The position numbers were made by a program, and so were the translations under genes. A stretch of 64,000 nucleotides of DNA, taken from Photobacterium proteolyticum. Its GTDB lineage: Bacteria; Pseudomonadota; Gammaproteobacteria; Enterobacterales; Vibrionaceae. Position 1 is the first letter of the stretch, and every line of letters starts with the position of its first letter. Shown here piece after piece: positions 39,378 to 50,513 of the stretch. The notes beneath the pieces were generated by a model, which did no database searches, was not told where the DNA came from, and saw only the letters and a program-made list of their open reading frames with translations. The DNA lies in contig NZ_MJIL01000060.1 of the NCBI RefSeq assembly GCF_001939735.1, forward strand, positions 146,375-210,374, read 5' to 3'.

Positions 39378-40697
39378 TTGAAATCAATAGGGCATGTATC
39401 GTTAGCTGCTGCGATGTTGTTTACTATCCCGGTGGTAGCTGATAACGGGAATACTATTTCTCCAAAAAATGAACCTCGTATTGTGGGTGGCAAGCCTGCC
39501 AATGCGGCAGAGTGGGGGTTCTATACGCAAATTGTGAGTAGATATAGTAACCGTTCCTACTGTGGCGCGAGTTACCTGGGAGATGGCTATGTTCTTACGG
39601 CAGCCCACTGTGTGGATGGTGATGCTCCGAATCAGATCGCCGTCAAGGTAGGAGGGATGAAATATAATGGAACAGATGGCCAAAGAGTTAATGTATCTAA
39701 TATTTATATCCATCCGAACTTCAACTCGCGCAATCTGGACAATGACATCGCTGTATTGAAACTCGACCGTATACCCGTCGGTGCACAAATGGTTGAGATA
39801 GCCCAGGGCTCGCTGACTCAGTATGCAGGTGTGGGTGACTGGTTAACGGTTGCCGGGCTTGGTCGCACTCAGGAAGGCGGAAGTTCGCCATCCGTCCTTA
39901 TGGAGGTGGATGTGCCTTTGGTGTCGGATGCGACATGTCGTACTGCCGGGGGCAGCTATACCAATGTTGGTGCAGTTTCATTCTGTGCCGGGTTACCTCA
40001 GGGGGGCAAAGATTCCTGTCAGGGTGACAGCGGTGGCCCTATTGTTGTTAATCGCTCAGGAACCATAACTCAGTTGGGAGTGGTAAGTTGGGGGATTGGG
40101 TGTGCAAGACCGGGCAAATATGGCGTCTATAGTGATATTGCGGCTTTGCGAAGCTGGGTCGATAGCGTCATTGCCAGCCCGTCAGGTAGCATTTCTGTCG
40201 GGTATACTAAGCAGCAGACGCTGGCCGGATTTAAGGTTGGAGAAATTAAAACTCATACGTTTGAGCTGACCAATACCGGCACAACAGGCTTTACAGTCAC
40301 CAATATTGAACTTGGCTACGGAGGGGTAGCCCTGCGGCCTGTGATCAGTCGCGACACGTGTTCTGCCACAACATTAAATGCTAGCCAGGCTTGTTCGGTT
40401 GCGATTGAGTTCGGCGCCTCTGCGGCAGGAGCGGCGACGGTTGCCCTGAATTTCTCAACAGATAAGGCTACGACGGTTTATACCGCTAACATCAGTGCGG
40501 TTGCCACTGATAGTGGAAACTCTGGTACATGCGATGGTAGCTGGGACCCAGTAAAGGTTTACAACAAGGGCGACAAAGTGAAATGGGCCGGTAAAGTGTG
40601 GCAAGCGCAGTGGTGGACTCAGGGCGATAACCCATCTGATTCGGGGCCTTGGGGTGTCTGGCAGGAAGTTGGGCTGTCAAACTGCGGTGCTAAATAA
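39378..40697 (+). CDS. Secreted trypsin-like serine protease with C-terminal chitin-binding module
   Basis: Extracellular S1-family protease of 439 residues. A signal peptide covers about 1-21. A probable activation site PR-IVGG (residues 34-35) precedes a chymotrypsin-fold domain. The catalytic triad is His77 (LTAAHC), Asp123 (DNDIAVL) and Ser218 (GDSGGP); Asp212 in KDSCQGDSGG predicts cleavage after Arg/Lys. An Ig-like beta domain (about 270-385) and a ChtBD3/CBM5-12 module (about 391-437, with YNKGDKVKWAGKVWQAQWW) follow. The start is TTG at 39378 with AGAGGG 7 bases upstream; no better ATG exists. Type II secretion is likely, by analogy with Vibrio Ves proteases. It lies inside the translation-gene block. 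Confidence 0.85.
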   Translation: MKSIGHVSLAAAMLFTIPVVADNGNTISPKNEPRIVGGKPANAAEWGFYTQIVSRYSNRSYCGASYLGDGYVLTAAHCVDGDAPNQIAVKVGGMKYNGTDGQRVNVSNIYIHPNFNSRNLDNDIAVLKLDRIPVGAQMVEIAQGSLTQYAGVGDWLTVAGLGRTQEGGSSPSVLMEVDVPLVSDATCRTAGGSYTNVGAVSFCAGLPQGGKDSCQGDSGGPIVVNRSGTITQLGVVSWGIGCARPGKYGVYSDIAALRSWVDSVIASPSGSISVGYTKQQTLAGFKVGEIKTHTFELTNTGTTGFTVTNIELGYGGVALRPVISRDTCSATTLNASQACSVAIEFGASAAGAATVALNFSTDKATTVYTANISAVATDSGNSGTCDGSWDPVKVYNKGDKVKWAGKVWQAQWWTQGDNPSDSGPWGVWQEVGLSNCGAK

Positions 40698-40815
40698 TAC
40701 TTAAGCGAGTAGCTGTTCTTTATTCGCGAAGGCTAAGCCTTAAGCCGAGCACTGATTTTTCATAATGAAGAGTCAGTGCTCGGCAATATAGGCTAGCTCG
40801 TTATAGGGAAGTTTT

Positions 40816-42324
40816 TCAGTAACTTTCGCCTATCTGTTTTTGGGATTTAATACGAGGGGAATAAGCTAACTTCTGAATCGCGAGGGTGACTCCTACAGAG
40901 ATAATAATCAGAACGCTGAAGGTAACTAACGGACTAGAGAGTACAGCAAGGTATGGGTTTATATCCATTTGATAAACTCCCAGCAGCATGTTTAGCAACC
41001 CTGTCATAGAAAGTGCTAACCAGTAGCCGGAAACAACGATGACAACGCCAATATGTTTGTAGGCAGGCACTGTCATTTGCTTGCTCCCTGGGGTAAGCCA
41101 GCGAAGAAAAGCATAATAGCTGATGCAGCAGACAAGTATAGCTTTAGCGATCGTCATTGGGTTACTGATGTCAAATAAACTGCCGTTCTGCCCGTCTTGC
41201 GCATAGAAAAATAATAGCCAGAAAGCGCTGAGTACCATAGCTGACTCGCGGTAAGCCCCGAGCACCTGCTTGCCAAAACAGCGTTGGAATAGCTTCCTGA
41301 GTGAAAAGTATAATATCAGGTTGACAGTAAAAGCGGCTGGTACAAGCAGCACTTGCAGTGCTAGGTTATTACTCAGTGCGGCGTTAATCTCAGGGTTAGA
41401 ATAAGCCCCCATGTGGAAAAACAATGACATTACCGTGATGTTGAGTACGCCGTGATTTAAGTAAATCTCGCCACTATGTTCACCGCCCTTTGCAAATAGC
41501 GAAGGTTTGTCTGTTCTTGGCAGCGTCAGTGCCAGGGCAACAAATGATAGCGTCACAGGTATTGTCATTAAATAATAGTCGGCAAGGATACCGCCATGGC
41601 CTTTGACTAACCACAAGCCTTCTGCGACTGATAGCCCGGAAAAAATCATAACGCCAACCAGGTACACCGGCCATGGCATTTTTTTAAAGAGACTGACGGC
41701 ATTTATCTTGGCCAGTTGATAGCCAAGGGTGACGTAGAAAAGGCCGAAGAAGAGGGGGTCTCGAGAGTTCACAAAGAAGGTATTTGTTTCCGGGTTGAAG
41801 AGCTCAAACGGTATCAGTGGTTGGTAGGACTGCCCGCTGAGGCCAACAAGGTGGAGGGCAAAGGCAACCGTAAACAAAATGGTGCCGGCTTTGAACTTGT
41901 TGGCAATGAACTGAATGAATACCGCGATCGTCAAGGCTGGCATAAACCACATGATTTGCGAGCCTACTGTACCGTGATAGAGCGCTTCATAAAATAATGC
42001 GGCAGTAAATTCGGCCGGATGCCAGAACCGGTATATGATTCCGGTAATAAGGACATAAATCAGGGTCCAGCTAATATACATCCTGATGAGTTTTGCCAGA
42101 TACCGCCAGGTGTAGCGGTTGGTATCAGCCATGCTTTGGAAATAATACAAGTAACCTGCGACAGCAAAGAAAAATGGTACGGCGAAGCGGGCAACTATAT
42201 TAAGACTGATATGAATGGCATTTTCTTCTTCGCCACCATAGGCATAAAATATCGGATAATGAATAACGAATATTGCCAACATAGCCAGTAACTTCAGGCT
42301 ATCAAATGCGTGCACTCTTTTCAT
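40816..42324 (-). CDS. Acyltransferase 3 family membrane protein
   Basis: Integral membrane protein of 502 residues with about twelve hydrophobic segments. It starts KRVHAFDSLKLLAMLAIFVIHYP, the usual acyltransferase-3 N-terminus with the catalytic-type His in FVIHYP. RFAVPFFFAVAGYLYYF is a second conserved segment. Family members O-acetylate polysaccharides, LPS or glycans. The target is unknown, and no glycan cluster lies nearby. It is on the minus strand, convergent with the protease, in the accessory segment between rplT and pheS. It is longer than typical (about 350), with extra C-terminal helices. Confidence 0.8.
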   Translation of the reverse strand: MKRVHAFDSLKLLAMLAIFVIHYPIFYAYGGEEENAIHISLNIVARFAVPFFFAVAGYLYYFQSMADTNRYTWRYLAKLIRMYISWTLIYVLITGIIYRFWHPAEFTAALFYEALYHGTVGSQIMWFMPALTIAVFIQFIANKFKAGTILFTVAFALHLVGLSGQSYQPLIPFELFNPETNTFFVNSRDPLFFGLFYVTLGYQLAKINAVSLFKKMPWPVYLVGVMIFSGLSVAEGLWLVKGHGGILADYYLMTIPVTLSFVALALTLPRTDKPSLFAKGGEHSGEIYLNHGVLNITVMSLFFHMGAYSNPEINAALSNNLALQVLLVPAAFTVNLILYFSLRKLFQRCFGKQVLGAYRESAMVLSAFWLLFFYAQDGQNGSLFDISNPMTIAKAILVCCISYYAFLRWLTPGSKQMTVPAYKHIGVVIVVSGYWLALSMTGLLNMLLGVYQMDINPYLAVLSSPLVTFSVLIIISVGVTLAIQKLAYSPRIKSQKQIGESY

Positions 42325-43606
<1,282 letters not shown>

Positions 43607-43624
43607 TCCAGAGGTTCAAACACT

Positions 43625-46012
43625 ATGAAATTCAGCGAATCATGGCTTCGTGAGTGGGTAAACCCTGCGGTTACTACTGACGAGCTTACTCACCAAATTA
43701 CTATGGCTGGCCTGGAGGTAGACGATGTACTACCTGTTGCTGGCTCATTTACCGGCGTTAAAGTTGGTCAGGTTGTCGAGTGTGGTCAGCACCCGGATGC
43801 CGACAAACTACGTGTTACCAAAGTTGATGTTGGTGCAGAAGAGCTTCTGGACATCGTATGTGGTGCGCCAAATTGCCGTCAGGGCCTGAAGGTTGCTGTT
43901 GCAACTGTTGGCGCTGTTTTGCCGGGTGATTTCAAAATCAAGAAAGCGAAACTGCGTGGTCAGCCTTCTCACGGTATGCTTTGTTCATTCACTGAACTGG
44001 GTATTGACGTAGAATCAGACGGTATCATGGAGCTTGCGGAAAACGCTGTTATCGGTACTGACTTCCGTGAATTCCTGGGTCTTAACGATGTTACCGTTGA
44101 TGTTGATCTGACTGCAAACCGCGCTGACTGTTTCAGCATCCGTGGTCTTGCACGTGAAGTTGGTGTACTTAACCGCGCTGACGTGGCTGAGCCTCAGTTT
44201 GACGTTGTTGCTCCGTCTATTGATGACACCGTATCGATTGAGGTTAAAGAGGGCGCAGCGTGTCCACGTTACCTTGGTCGAGTAGTTCGCAACGTCAACG
44301 TAAAAGCTGAAACACCACTTTGGATGCAGGAAAAACTGCGCCGTTGTGGTATCCGCTCAATTGACCCGGTTGTCGATATTACAAACTATGTACTGCTTGA
44401 GCAGGGTCAGCCAATGCACGCTTTTGATCTTTCCAAGATCAATGGTGGCATTGTGGTTCGTATGGCAGAGCAGGGCGAGAAGCTGACGCTGCTTGACGGC
44501 TCAGAGAATGAGCTAAATGCCGATACGCTGGTTGTTGCCGATCACGACAAAGCACTGGCTATCGCCGGTATCTTCGGTGGTGAACTGTCTGGTGTGATGT
44601 CTGGTACAACAGATATCATGCTGGAGTGTGCATTCTTCGCGCCTGACCATATTCGTGGACGCGCGCGTAGCTATGGTCTGCATACTGACTCTTCTATGCG
44701 TTTTGAGCGTGGTGTGGATTACGCACTGCAGTACAGCGCAATGGAGCGTGCAACTCAGCTGATCGTTGAAATCTGCGGCGGCGAAGTTGCACCGGTTGTG
44801 GCTGTTGAGTCTGAGGCTGATCTTCCTAAGCCAAACACAGTATCACTACGTCGTACTAAGCTGGACAACCTGCTAGGCCACCACATTGCTGATGCTGATG
44901 TAGTTGAGATCCTTGAGCGTCTTGGTCTGACGGTTGAAGCGACTGATGCTGGCTGGACTGCAACGGCACCGACATGGCGTTTCGATATTGCTATCGAACA
45001 GGACCTGATCGAAGAAGTTGGCCGTATCTACGGTTACGACAACATTCCAAACCAGAACCCTGCTGCAGCACTTAAGATGCACGACCACGTTGAAGCTAAG
45101 CTTCCTCTTAAGCGTGTTCGTAACCTGCTTGTGGACCGTGGTTACCAAGAAGCGATCACTTATAGCTTTGTTGAGCCAGAGCAGCAGAAGCTGATCGTTC
45201 CTGGTGTTGAGCCGCTAGTCCTGCCTTTCCCGATTTCTGCGGATATGTCTGCAATGCGTCTTGGTCTAATCCAAGGCCTGCTTAACACTGTTGTTCACAA
45301 CCAGAAGCGACAGCAGCCACGTGTTCGCCTATTCGAATACGGCCTGCGTTTCATCCCGTGTGAATCTGCTGAAAACGGTATGCGCCAAGAGCCTATGCTG
45401 GCTGGTGTTATCGCCGGTACGCGTAGCGAAGAGCATTGGGACATCGAAACCAACACTGTTGATTTCTTTGACTTGAAAGGCGATCTGGAAGCGATCCTTG
45501 AGCTATCTGCTAACGAGAAGGCTTACAGCTTCACAGCGGCTAAGCATCCTGCACTTCATCCTGGCCAGTCAGCAGCAATTGTTGTAGACGGCAAAGAAGT
45601 GGGTGTGATTGGTACGGTTCACCCAGAGCTTGAGCGTAAGTTTGGTTTGAACGGCCGCACGATCGTATTCGAAATCGAATGGTCTGCGATTGACACTAAA
45701 GTGATTCCAGAAGCGGTTGCACTGTCTAAGTTCCCGTCAAACCGTCGTGACATCGCGGTTGTTGTTGATGAAGCAGTGGCTTCTGGCGACATCGTTAACG
45801 CTTGTCTGGAAGCTGGTGGCGAGTTCCTGACTGACGCAAAACTGTTTGACGTTTATGTAGGTAAGGGCGTAGAGGAAGGCAAGAAGAGCCTTGCAATTGC
45901 CCTTTCACTGCAGTCGGTTGAGCGTACGCTGGAAGAAGCTGACATTGCCGGTGCCGTAGACGGTATCGTTGCAGTATTGGCTGAGCGTTTCGGTGCAAAC
46001 CTGCGTGACTAA
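43625..46012 (+). CDS. pheT: Phenylalanyl-tRNA synthetase beta chain
   Basis: Beta subunit of PheRS, 795 residues. Domains in order: N-terminal B1, an EMAP-like tRNA-binding domain (about 39-148, with [15 protein letters not shown]), B3/B4 editing (about 200-395), B5 (about 400-475), a catalytic-like core and a C-terminal anticodon-binding FDX-ACB domain (about 700-795). It hydrolyses misacylated Tyr-tRNA-Phe. In-operon with pheS. Confidence 0.97.
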   Translation: MKFSESWLREWVNPAVTTDELTHQITMAGLEVDDVLPVAGSFTGVKVGQVVECGQHPDADKLRVTKVDVGAEELLDIVCGAPNCRQGLKVAVATVGAVLPGDFKIKKAKLRGQPSHGMLCSFTELGIDVESDGIMELAENAVIGTDFREFLGLNDVTVDVDLTANRADCFSIRGLAREVGVLNRADVAEPQFDVVAPSIDDTVSIEVKEGAACPRYLGRVVRNVNVKAETPLWMQEKLRRCGIRSIDPVVDITNYVLLEQGQPMHAFDLSKINGGIVVRMAEQGEKLTLLDGSENELNADTLVVADHDKALAIAGIFGGELSGVMSGTTDIMLECAFFAPDHIRGRARSYGLHTDSSMRFERGVDYALQYSAMERATQLIVEICGGEVAPVVAVESEADLPKPNTVSLRRTKLDNLLGHHIADADVVEILERLGLTVEATDAGWTATAPTWRFDIAIEQDLIEEVGRIYGYDNIPNQNPAAALKMHDHVEAKLPLKRVRNLLVDRGYQEAITYSFVEPEQQKLIVPGVEPLVLPFPISADMSAMRLGLIQGLLNTVVHNQKRQQPRVRLFEYGLRFIPCESAENGMRQEPMLAGVIAGTRSEEHWDIETNTVDFFDLKGDLEAILELSANEKAYSFTAAKHPALHPGQSAAIVVDGKEVGVIGTVHPELERKFGLNGRTIVFEIEWSAIDTKVIPEAVALSKFPSNRRDIAVVVDEAVASGDIVNACLEAGGEFLTDAKLFDVYVGKGVEEGKKSLAIALSLQSVERTLEEADIAGAVDGIVAVLAERFGANLRD

Positions 46013-46070
46013 CTGATTAACAATCTGTCTTAGATCGGCAATTTTTTGTTATTTAAGTCATTGTTTTATG

Positions 46071-46099
46071 AAAGCAGCCGTAAAAGGCTGCTTTTTTTT
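46071..46099 (+). terminator. Rho-independent terminator after pheT
   Basis: Stem AAAGCAGCC and GGCTGCTTT followed by eight T. It separates pheST from ihfA, unlike the E. coli arrangement in which ihfA follows pheT closely. Confidence 0.92.
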
Positions 46100-46270
46100 G
46101 ATCTGTATTCAAAAATATCTAACATTCTGATAGATAGCGCTATTTACTGATTCTTGGTCTTATTTTAGAGAGTTATTCGGTATGCCCCTGATTTAACAGG
46201 ACTAATTTTGGGGTTATGTGATCTCTAAGCACAACCGGGTGCATGGAATTAGCCTTTTCTTGCTATTAAA

Positions 46271-46283
46271 AATCAATTATTTG
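46271..46283 (+). promoter_or_regulatory. Candidate IHF-binding site upstream of ihfA
   Basis: AATCAATTATTTG fits the IHF consensus WATCAANNNNTTR at every fixed position and lies in an A/T-rich context about 200 bases before ihfA. Autoregulation of ihfA by IHF is known in E. coli; here it is inferred. Confidence 0.55.
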
Positions 46284-46428
46284 ATGATAACTTTAATTAA
46301 AAAAGTTGGCGGAAATCAGCAAGTTGGCTTAAACTTGTCTCTAGTTGAGGGTGAGCAGTTATTATGCGACATATGGTGCATAGTGATTCGTTGATAAATT
46401 GCTCAGTTCTCACGAAACTAATTCGCAG

Positions 46429-46449
46429 CAGATATACGGTGTATATCTG
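46429..46449. repeat. 9-bp inverted repeat in the ihfA leader
   Basis: CAGATATAC and GTATATCTG flank the loop GGT, 35 bases before the ihfA start. It could be an operator or an mRNA hairpin. Confidence 0.5.
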
Positions 46450-46483
46450 TACTCCATTCAACATAGTCTTGAGGGAATGATCT

Positions 46484-46780
46484 ATGGCGCTCACAAAAGC
46501 CGATTTGGCTGAGAACCTGTTTGAGAATGTTGGATTAAGCAAACGGGACGCCAAGGATACGGTGGAAGTCTTCTTTGAAGAAATCAGAAAAGCTCTTGAA
46601 AGTGGCGAGCAGGTGAAACTATCAGGTTTTGGTAATTTCGACCTTCGTGACAAGAATGAGCGACCAGGAAGAAATCCTAAAACGGGTGAAGATATTCCTA
46701 TTTCAGCCCGCCGTGTTGTTACTTTCCGCCCAGGTCAAAAACTTAAAGCTCGCGTAGAAAGTATCGAAATCGAAAAATAG
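46484..46780 (+). CDS. ihfA: Integration host factor alpha subunit
   Basis: DNA-bending architectural protein; it works as a heterodimer with IHF-beta. 98 residues beginning [19 protein letters not shown]. The DNA-intercalating loop is [29 protein letters not shown], with the conserved Pro. A GAGGG site precedes the ATG. It stands as a separate unit with its own terminator. Confidence 0.97.
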   Translation: MALTKADLAENLFENVGLSKRDAKDTVEVFFEEIRKALESGEQVKLSGFGNFDLRDKNERPGRNPKTGEDIPISARRVVTFRPGQKLKARVESIEIEK

Positions 46781-46803
46781 TAGCTTTAAGCAAGGTAACA
46801 AAG

Positions 46804-46847
46804 AACCCAAGTGAGATGTGTAGACTCACTTGGGTTTTCTTTTTTTG
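46804..46847 (+). terminator. Rho-independent terminator of ihfA
   Basis: A 12-bp stem (AACCCAAGTGAG and CTCACTTGGGTT) followed by TTCTTTTTTT. Confidence 0.92.
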
Positions 46848-47017
46848 GGTATATATAACTTTATTCTCTTTTTTGCGATCTTCTGCTGAAACAAGCTGGT
46901 TACAAAGATGTAACTAGCTTGTATATTGGTTTGTGGTGGGTTTTACTGCGGCTGGTAACAAATAGCCGCTAGTGACAATGAACTTACCAGTTAACCGTAT
47001 AGACATGGAGGTTGTAA

Positions 47018-48061
47018 ATGGCATTTCTGCAGCAGGTCAAAGATGGGAAGTTTCTTCAGGCTACCCTTGATTTGTCGTTAGCGTTTGAAGGTGGTGAATG
47101 GACTGTATCATCAGGAGCCCATTGCCAGTTGCTTATGCGTGGTGTACTTCAGGTGACGCCGGCTGACTTAAACGGTAACGAGAAAGATATCGTCCTGTCG
47201 TCAGGGGTTCATGGGGACGAGACCAGCCCGATAGAACTTGTTCAGCAATTGGCAGAAGGGGTGTTGAAAGGGGACATTATTCCAGCTCACCGTCTGCTGC
47301 TGATCATTGCTCATCCAGAAGCGATTAATGCACATACCCGTTTCATCGATGAAAATATGAATCGCTTGTTCAAAGGCTACAACGAAGAACGCAATATCGA
47401 CAGTATCACTGCCAACCAGCTGCAACAGGCTGTAAGCCTCTTTTATGCGGGCTCAACAGCAAACACCTCAGATCGCTGGCATTTGGATCTTCACTGTGCC
47501 ATTCGGGATTCTGAGCACTATACCTTTGCCGTTAGCCCATACAGTGACAAGCCGACCCGGAGTAACCGGTTGTTTGCATTTTTGCAGCATGCCGAAATTG
47601 AAGCGGCGTTATTGTCTAACTCACCATCACCGACGTTCAGCTGGCACAGTGCCGAGTATTTCGGTGCGCAGGCCTTGACGATGGAGCTGGGTAAAGTTGC
47701 GCAGTTTGGTGAAAATGACCTCGAACGTCTCGCGGTTTTCAACGCTGCCATGCTCGCTCTGGTGACCGAACCCGAATTACCTATGTTGTGGGAAGGCGAT
47801 AAGCTCAGTGTCTACAAGGTGACCCGTACCCTGGTGAAACAAACGGATACTTTTTATTTTACCTTTCCGGCAAACCAGGCCAACTTTACCTATTTTGAGC
47901 AGGGCAAACTGCTGGGAGGCGACGAGGGTGTCGAGTACTTCTCCCTGGAAGGCGGGGAGTCCGTGGTATTCCCCAACCCGAACGTTGCGCTTGGACAGCG
48001 TGCGTGCTTGTTGGTCAAGAAAACTGATGTGAACTTCGGTGAACAGGTGTCTGTAAAGTAA
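47018..48061 (+). CDS. astE: Succinylglutamate desuccinylase AstE
   Basis: Zn-dependent hydrolase of the arginine succinyltransferase pathway: it cleaves N-succinyl-L-glutamate to succinate and glutamate. 347 residues of the aspartoacylase/AstE family. The Zn ligands are His65 and Glu68 in [11 protein letters not shown] and His159 in [14 protein letters not shown] site precedes the ATG. astC, astA, astD and astB are not adjacent, so the gene is separated from its pathway partners in this genome. Confidence 0.9.
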   Translation: MAFLQQVKDGKFLQATLDLSLAFEGGEWTVSSGAHCQLLMRGVLQVTPADLNGNEKDIVLSSGVHGDETSPIELVQQLAEGVLKGDIIPAHRLLLIIAHPEAINAHTRFIDENMNRLFKGYNEERNIDSITANQLQQAVSLFYAGSTANTSDRWHLDLHCAIRDSEHYTFAVSPYSDKPTRSNRLFAFLQHAEIEAALLSNSPSPTFSWHSAEYFGAQALTMELGKVAQFGENDLERLAVFNAAMLALVTEPELPMLWEGDKLSVYKVTRTLVKQTDTFYFTFPANQANFTYFEQGKLLGGDEGVEYFSLEGGESVVFPNPNVALGQRACLLVKKTDVNFGEQVSVK

Positions 48062-48176
48062 TACTCGCTTATCTACTGAAAATGAAGGTGATTTCCAGAG
48101 TATTCTTAAATGGCCTTCTTTTCATTCCCACGGTGAAAAGGTATGGTTAACGCTTCTTTTTTACCGTGTTCGTCCC

Positions 48177-49169
48177 ATGCAATTACATGATCTTATTTTA
48201 CGTCAGCAGGCCAGGTGGAAATTCAGCGTTGTTCTGATTTTATTGGTATTGCTTGTTGCCTGTTTTTTCTCTCTCGCTGTGGGCGAAATTTTTATCTGGC
48301 CATGGTCGCCTGATGGCGGCCTGGAGCAACAGTTACTGCTTCAGCTACGGATGCCTCGGTTACTAGCGGCGCTGGCAATAGGGGCCTCTCTGGCTGCCTC
48401 TGGTGCCGTATTACAGGTATTGCTAGGCAACCCTTTGGCCGAACCCGGTGTACTTGGAATTTCAGGTGGCGCTAGCCTTGCCTTGGTTATTCTGTTATTT
48501 GCCTTGCCGTTTGTCCCCAATCCAATGATAACCATGTTAGCCGCAATGCTTGGGGCATTGTGCTTTACGCTGATCCTTGTTGGTCTGTCCCGCCGACGCA
48601 AAGTGTCAACGGCCAGGCTGCTGCTGATCGGTGTTGCGCTGGGGATCCTCTCCGGGGCCGTCGTGACGTGGGCGTTTTATTTCAGTGACGACCTGAACCT
48701 CAGACAGCTGATGTACTGGCTGATGGGCAGTGTCGGTGGCGTGAGCTGGTCACAGCTTTCTTTGCTGGTGTTAGTGTTCCCAGTATTGGCGTGGTTATGT
48801 GCGCAAGGCAAGAAGCTTGATTTGCTGATGTTAGGTGAAGGGCAGGCCAAACAACTGGGATTAGACGTTTCAGCCTTTCGCTGGCGGTTGATCCTGACTG
48901 TGTCACTCCTGGTGGGAGCATCTGTCGCTTTGGGGGGCGTTATCGGCTTTATCGGTCTGGTTGTCCCGCATTTGCTTCGCTTGGCTCTAGGCACCGAGAA
49001 CCGCTTCTTGCTGCCGCTGGCTGCAATGTGTGGTGCGTTGCTGCTGGCTGTTGCTGATACGTTATCAAGAGTTATTTTGCCATCGGCCGAACTGCCTGTC
49101 GGTGTCGTTATTACAAGCATTGGTGCCCCGATATTTATCTGGATGCTGCTGCGCTCACAGCTTGACTGA
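48177..49169 (+). CDS. btuC: Vitamin B12 ABC transporter permease BtuC
   Basis: FecCD/BtuC-family inner-membrane permease that, with BtuD and the binding protein BtuF, imports cobalamin. 330 residues and about ten helices. [21 protein letters not shown] is the L-loop region, and [13 protein letters not shown] is the cytoplasmic coupling segment. The paired ATPase begins 85 bases after its stop. B12 specificity rests on similarity to E. coli BtuC and on the BtuD-like partner; an iron siderophore role is less likely. Confidence 0.85.
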   Translation: MQLHDLILRQQARWKFSVVLILLVLLVACFFSLAVGEIFIWPWSPDGGLEQQLLLQLRMPRLLAALAIGASLAASGAVLQVLLGNPLAEPGVLGISGGASLALVILLFALPFVPNPMITMLAAMLGALCFTLILVGLSRRRKVSTARLLLIGVALGILSGAVVTWAFYFSDDLNLRQLMYWLMGSVGGVSWSQLSLLVLVFPVLAWLCAQGKKLDLLMLGEGQAKQLGLDVSAFRWRLILTVSLLVGASVALGGVIGFIGLVVPHLLRLALGTENRFLLPLAAMCGALLLAVADTLSRVILPSAELPVGVVITSIGAPIFIWMLLRSQLD

Positions 49170-49254
49170 TAGCGATACACTGATGAGCAATGCCATAACT
49201 GGCTGTGTAATAAAGAATAATGCCACAAAGAGCCATTCAGAAGACGAGAGTGCG

Positions 49255-50016
49255 ATGATTGTAGATGCTAAGAATCTGGCGATGCCACCTAGGCTGTTGC
49301 CTGTTTCATTTTCCATAGAGGCCGGTGAGATCGTTCACCTAATTGGTCCTAATGGCAGTGGTAAAAGTACTGCTATTTCGATGCTATCCGGGCTGTTTCA
49401 GGGGGAAGGTGAAGTACAGCTGCTCGGTAAATCATTGCAAGATTATGATTTGCAATCATTGGCAAGGCTGCGCTGCTATCTGGCCCAGCAGGATCGCCCT
49501 GCTTTTTCTGTTGGTGTCTACCATTACCTTTCCCTGGCGCTGTCGGCGCTTGGAGAGCTAGATGCTGATAGTGTTCAGTCGGCATTAGATGAGGTATGTA
49601 GCGCCCTGAATATAGCCGATAAGCTAACCCGAAATATTCAGCAGTTATCTGGCGGGGAATGGCAGCGTGTTCGTCTTGCGGCAGCATGCCTTCAGGTGTG
49701 GCCGACGTTGAACCCCGAGGCCAGATTGCTGTTGCTCGATGAACCAGCAGCTGCGCTGGACATCGGCCAGGAAGCTGCAATGTATAAGCTGATACGCATG
49801 ATGGCAGAGCAAGGTATTGCGGTTGTGATGGCAAACCATGACTTAAATCGTACCTTGCGTGAGGCTGATAAGGTGTTGTTGCTGAACAATGGTTCCTGTG
49901 TCGCTAAAGGCAAACCGAGTGATGTTATGACTGTTGAAATGCTTGAGTCCACCTTCGTCACTCGGGTACAGCGAATCGAACATGACGGGAAGTCTTGTTT
50001 ATTGTTTGTCGATTAG
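49255..50016 (+). CDS. btuD: Vitamin B12 ABC transporter ATPase BtuD
   Basis: ATPase of the cobalamin importer. Walker A is GPNGSGKST, the signature is QLSGGEWQRVRLAAA and Walker B is LLLLDEPAAALD, with ANHDLNRTLREADK as the H-loop. The QLSGGEWQRVRLAA stretch matches E. coli BtuD closely. The ATG at 49255 (MIVDAKN) aligns with BtuD; in-frame ATGs upstream would add an unrelated extension. 253 residues. Confidence 0.87.
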   Translation: MIVDAKNLAMPPRLLPVSFSIEAGEIVHLIGPNGSGKSTAISMLSGLFQGEGEVQLLGKSLQDYDLQSLARLRCYLAQQDRPAFSVGVYHYLSLALSALGELDADSVQSALDEVCSALNIADKLTRNIQQLSGGEWQRVRLAAACLQVWPTLNPEARLLLLDEPAAALDIGQEAAMYKLIRMMAEQGIAVVMANHDLNRTLREADKVLLLNNGSCVAKGKPSDVMTVEMLESTFVTRVQRIEHDGKSCLLFVD

Positions 50017-50035
50017 GTTGTTCAAATGGGCACAA

Positions 50036-50359
50036 TTAAGACTGAACGGAATGGTTTGAAATGCTTACAACGTTATTTTTACGCGGGGCAGACCATGCAA
50101 TAAGCTGCTGGTAATACTTCTTTTGCAGATACAGCAGCAGGCTCAGACCAATAAATGCCAATCCGATCAGGTAGCTGTTCTCTTGTATATCAGATGATGT
50201 GAAGTTAAGCAGAATACCCATTCCGACACCCAACCCACATAATAGCTGTAGCATTGGATAGGCAAGAAAGAAAAAAGATTTCAGATTAATAAGTAGAGAA
50301 TACAATCCATGTTTCAGCATTCTCAGGGCATGGTTTGGAGCCATGTCTGTCAATCGCAT
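50036..50359 (-). CDS. Small predicted membrane protein, unrecognised
   Basis: Protein of about 107 residues with two strongly hydrophobic helices (about 30-55 and 67-82) and a basic C-terminal tail. It is not a family I recognise. The start is uncertain: ATG at 50359 (MRLTDMAPNHALRMLKHG) is used, but an upstream TTG and a downstream ATG are also possible and none has a good ribosome site. It overlaps no other gene. Confidence 0.5.
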   Translation of the reverse strand: MRLTDMAPNHALRMLKHGLYSLLINLKSFFFLAYPMLQLLCGLGVGMGILLNFTSSDIQENSYLIGLAFIGLSLLLYLQKKYYQQLIAWSAPRKNNVVSISNHSVQS

Positions 50360-50470
50360 ATTCTTAACCAAGATAATTAGAATTATTATTTCACTGTGGT
50401 GGTAAACAGGAAGCTCGGTATTGCTTGTTGGGTGAAATTAAGCTTCATTTTGCTTCCTGTTGATTGTGCG

Positions 50471-50499
50471 CATTAGGCCAGAATGTCCGGCCTAATGCT
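50471..50499. terminator. Hairpin after the DUF3360 gene
   Basis: A 10-bp perfect stem (GCATTAGGCC and GGCCTAATGC) lies 15 bases after the stop. No T-run follows on the minus strand, so it is only a possible terminator. Confidence 0.5.
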
Positions 50500-50513
50500 T
50501 ATTGCAGGGCTAG

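Larger units (their letters stand above)
46100..46483. other. Intergenic region upstream of ihfA
   Basis: About 385 bases containing a perfect IHF consensus at 46271-46283 and a 9-bp inverted repeat at 46429-46449. ihfA must have its own promoter here. Confidence 0.5.

Noticed and set aside
47018..48061. astE as part of a local ast operon
   Set aside because: No other ast gene is adjacent; its neighbours are ihfA and btuC.
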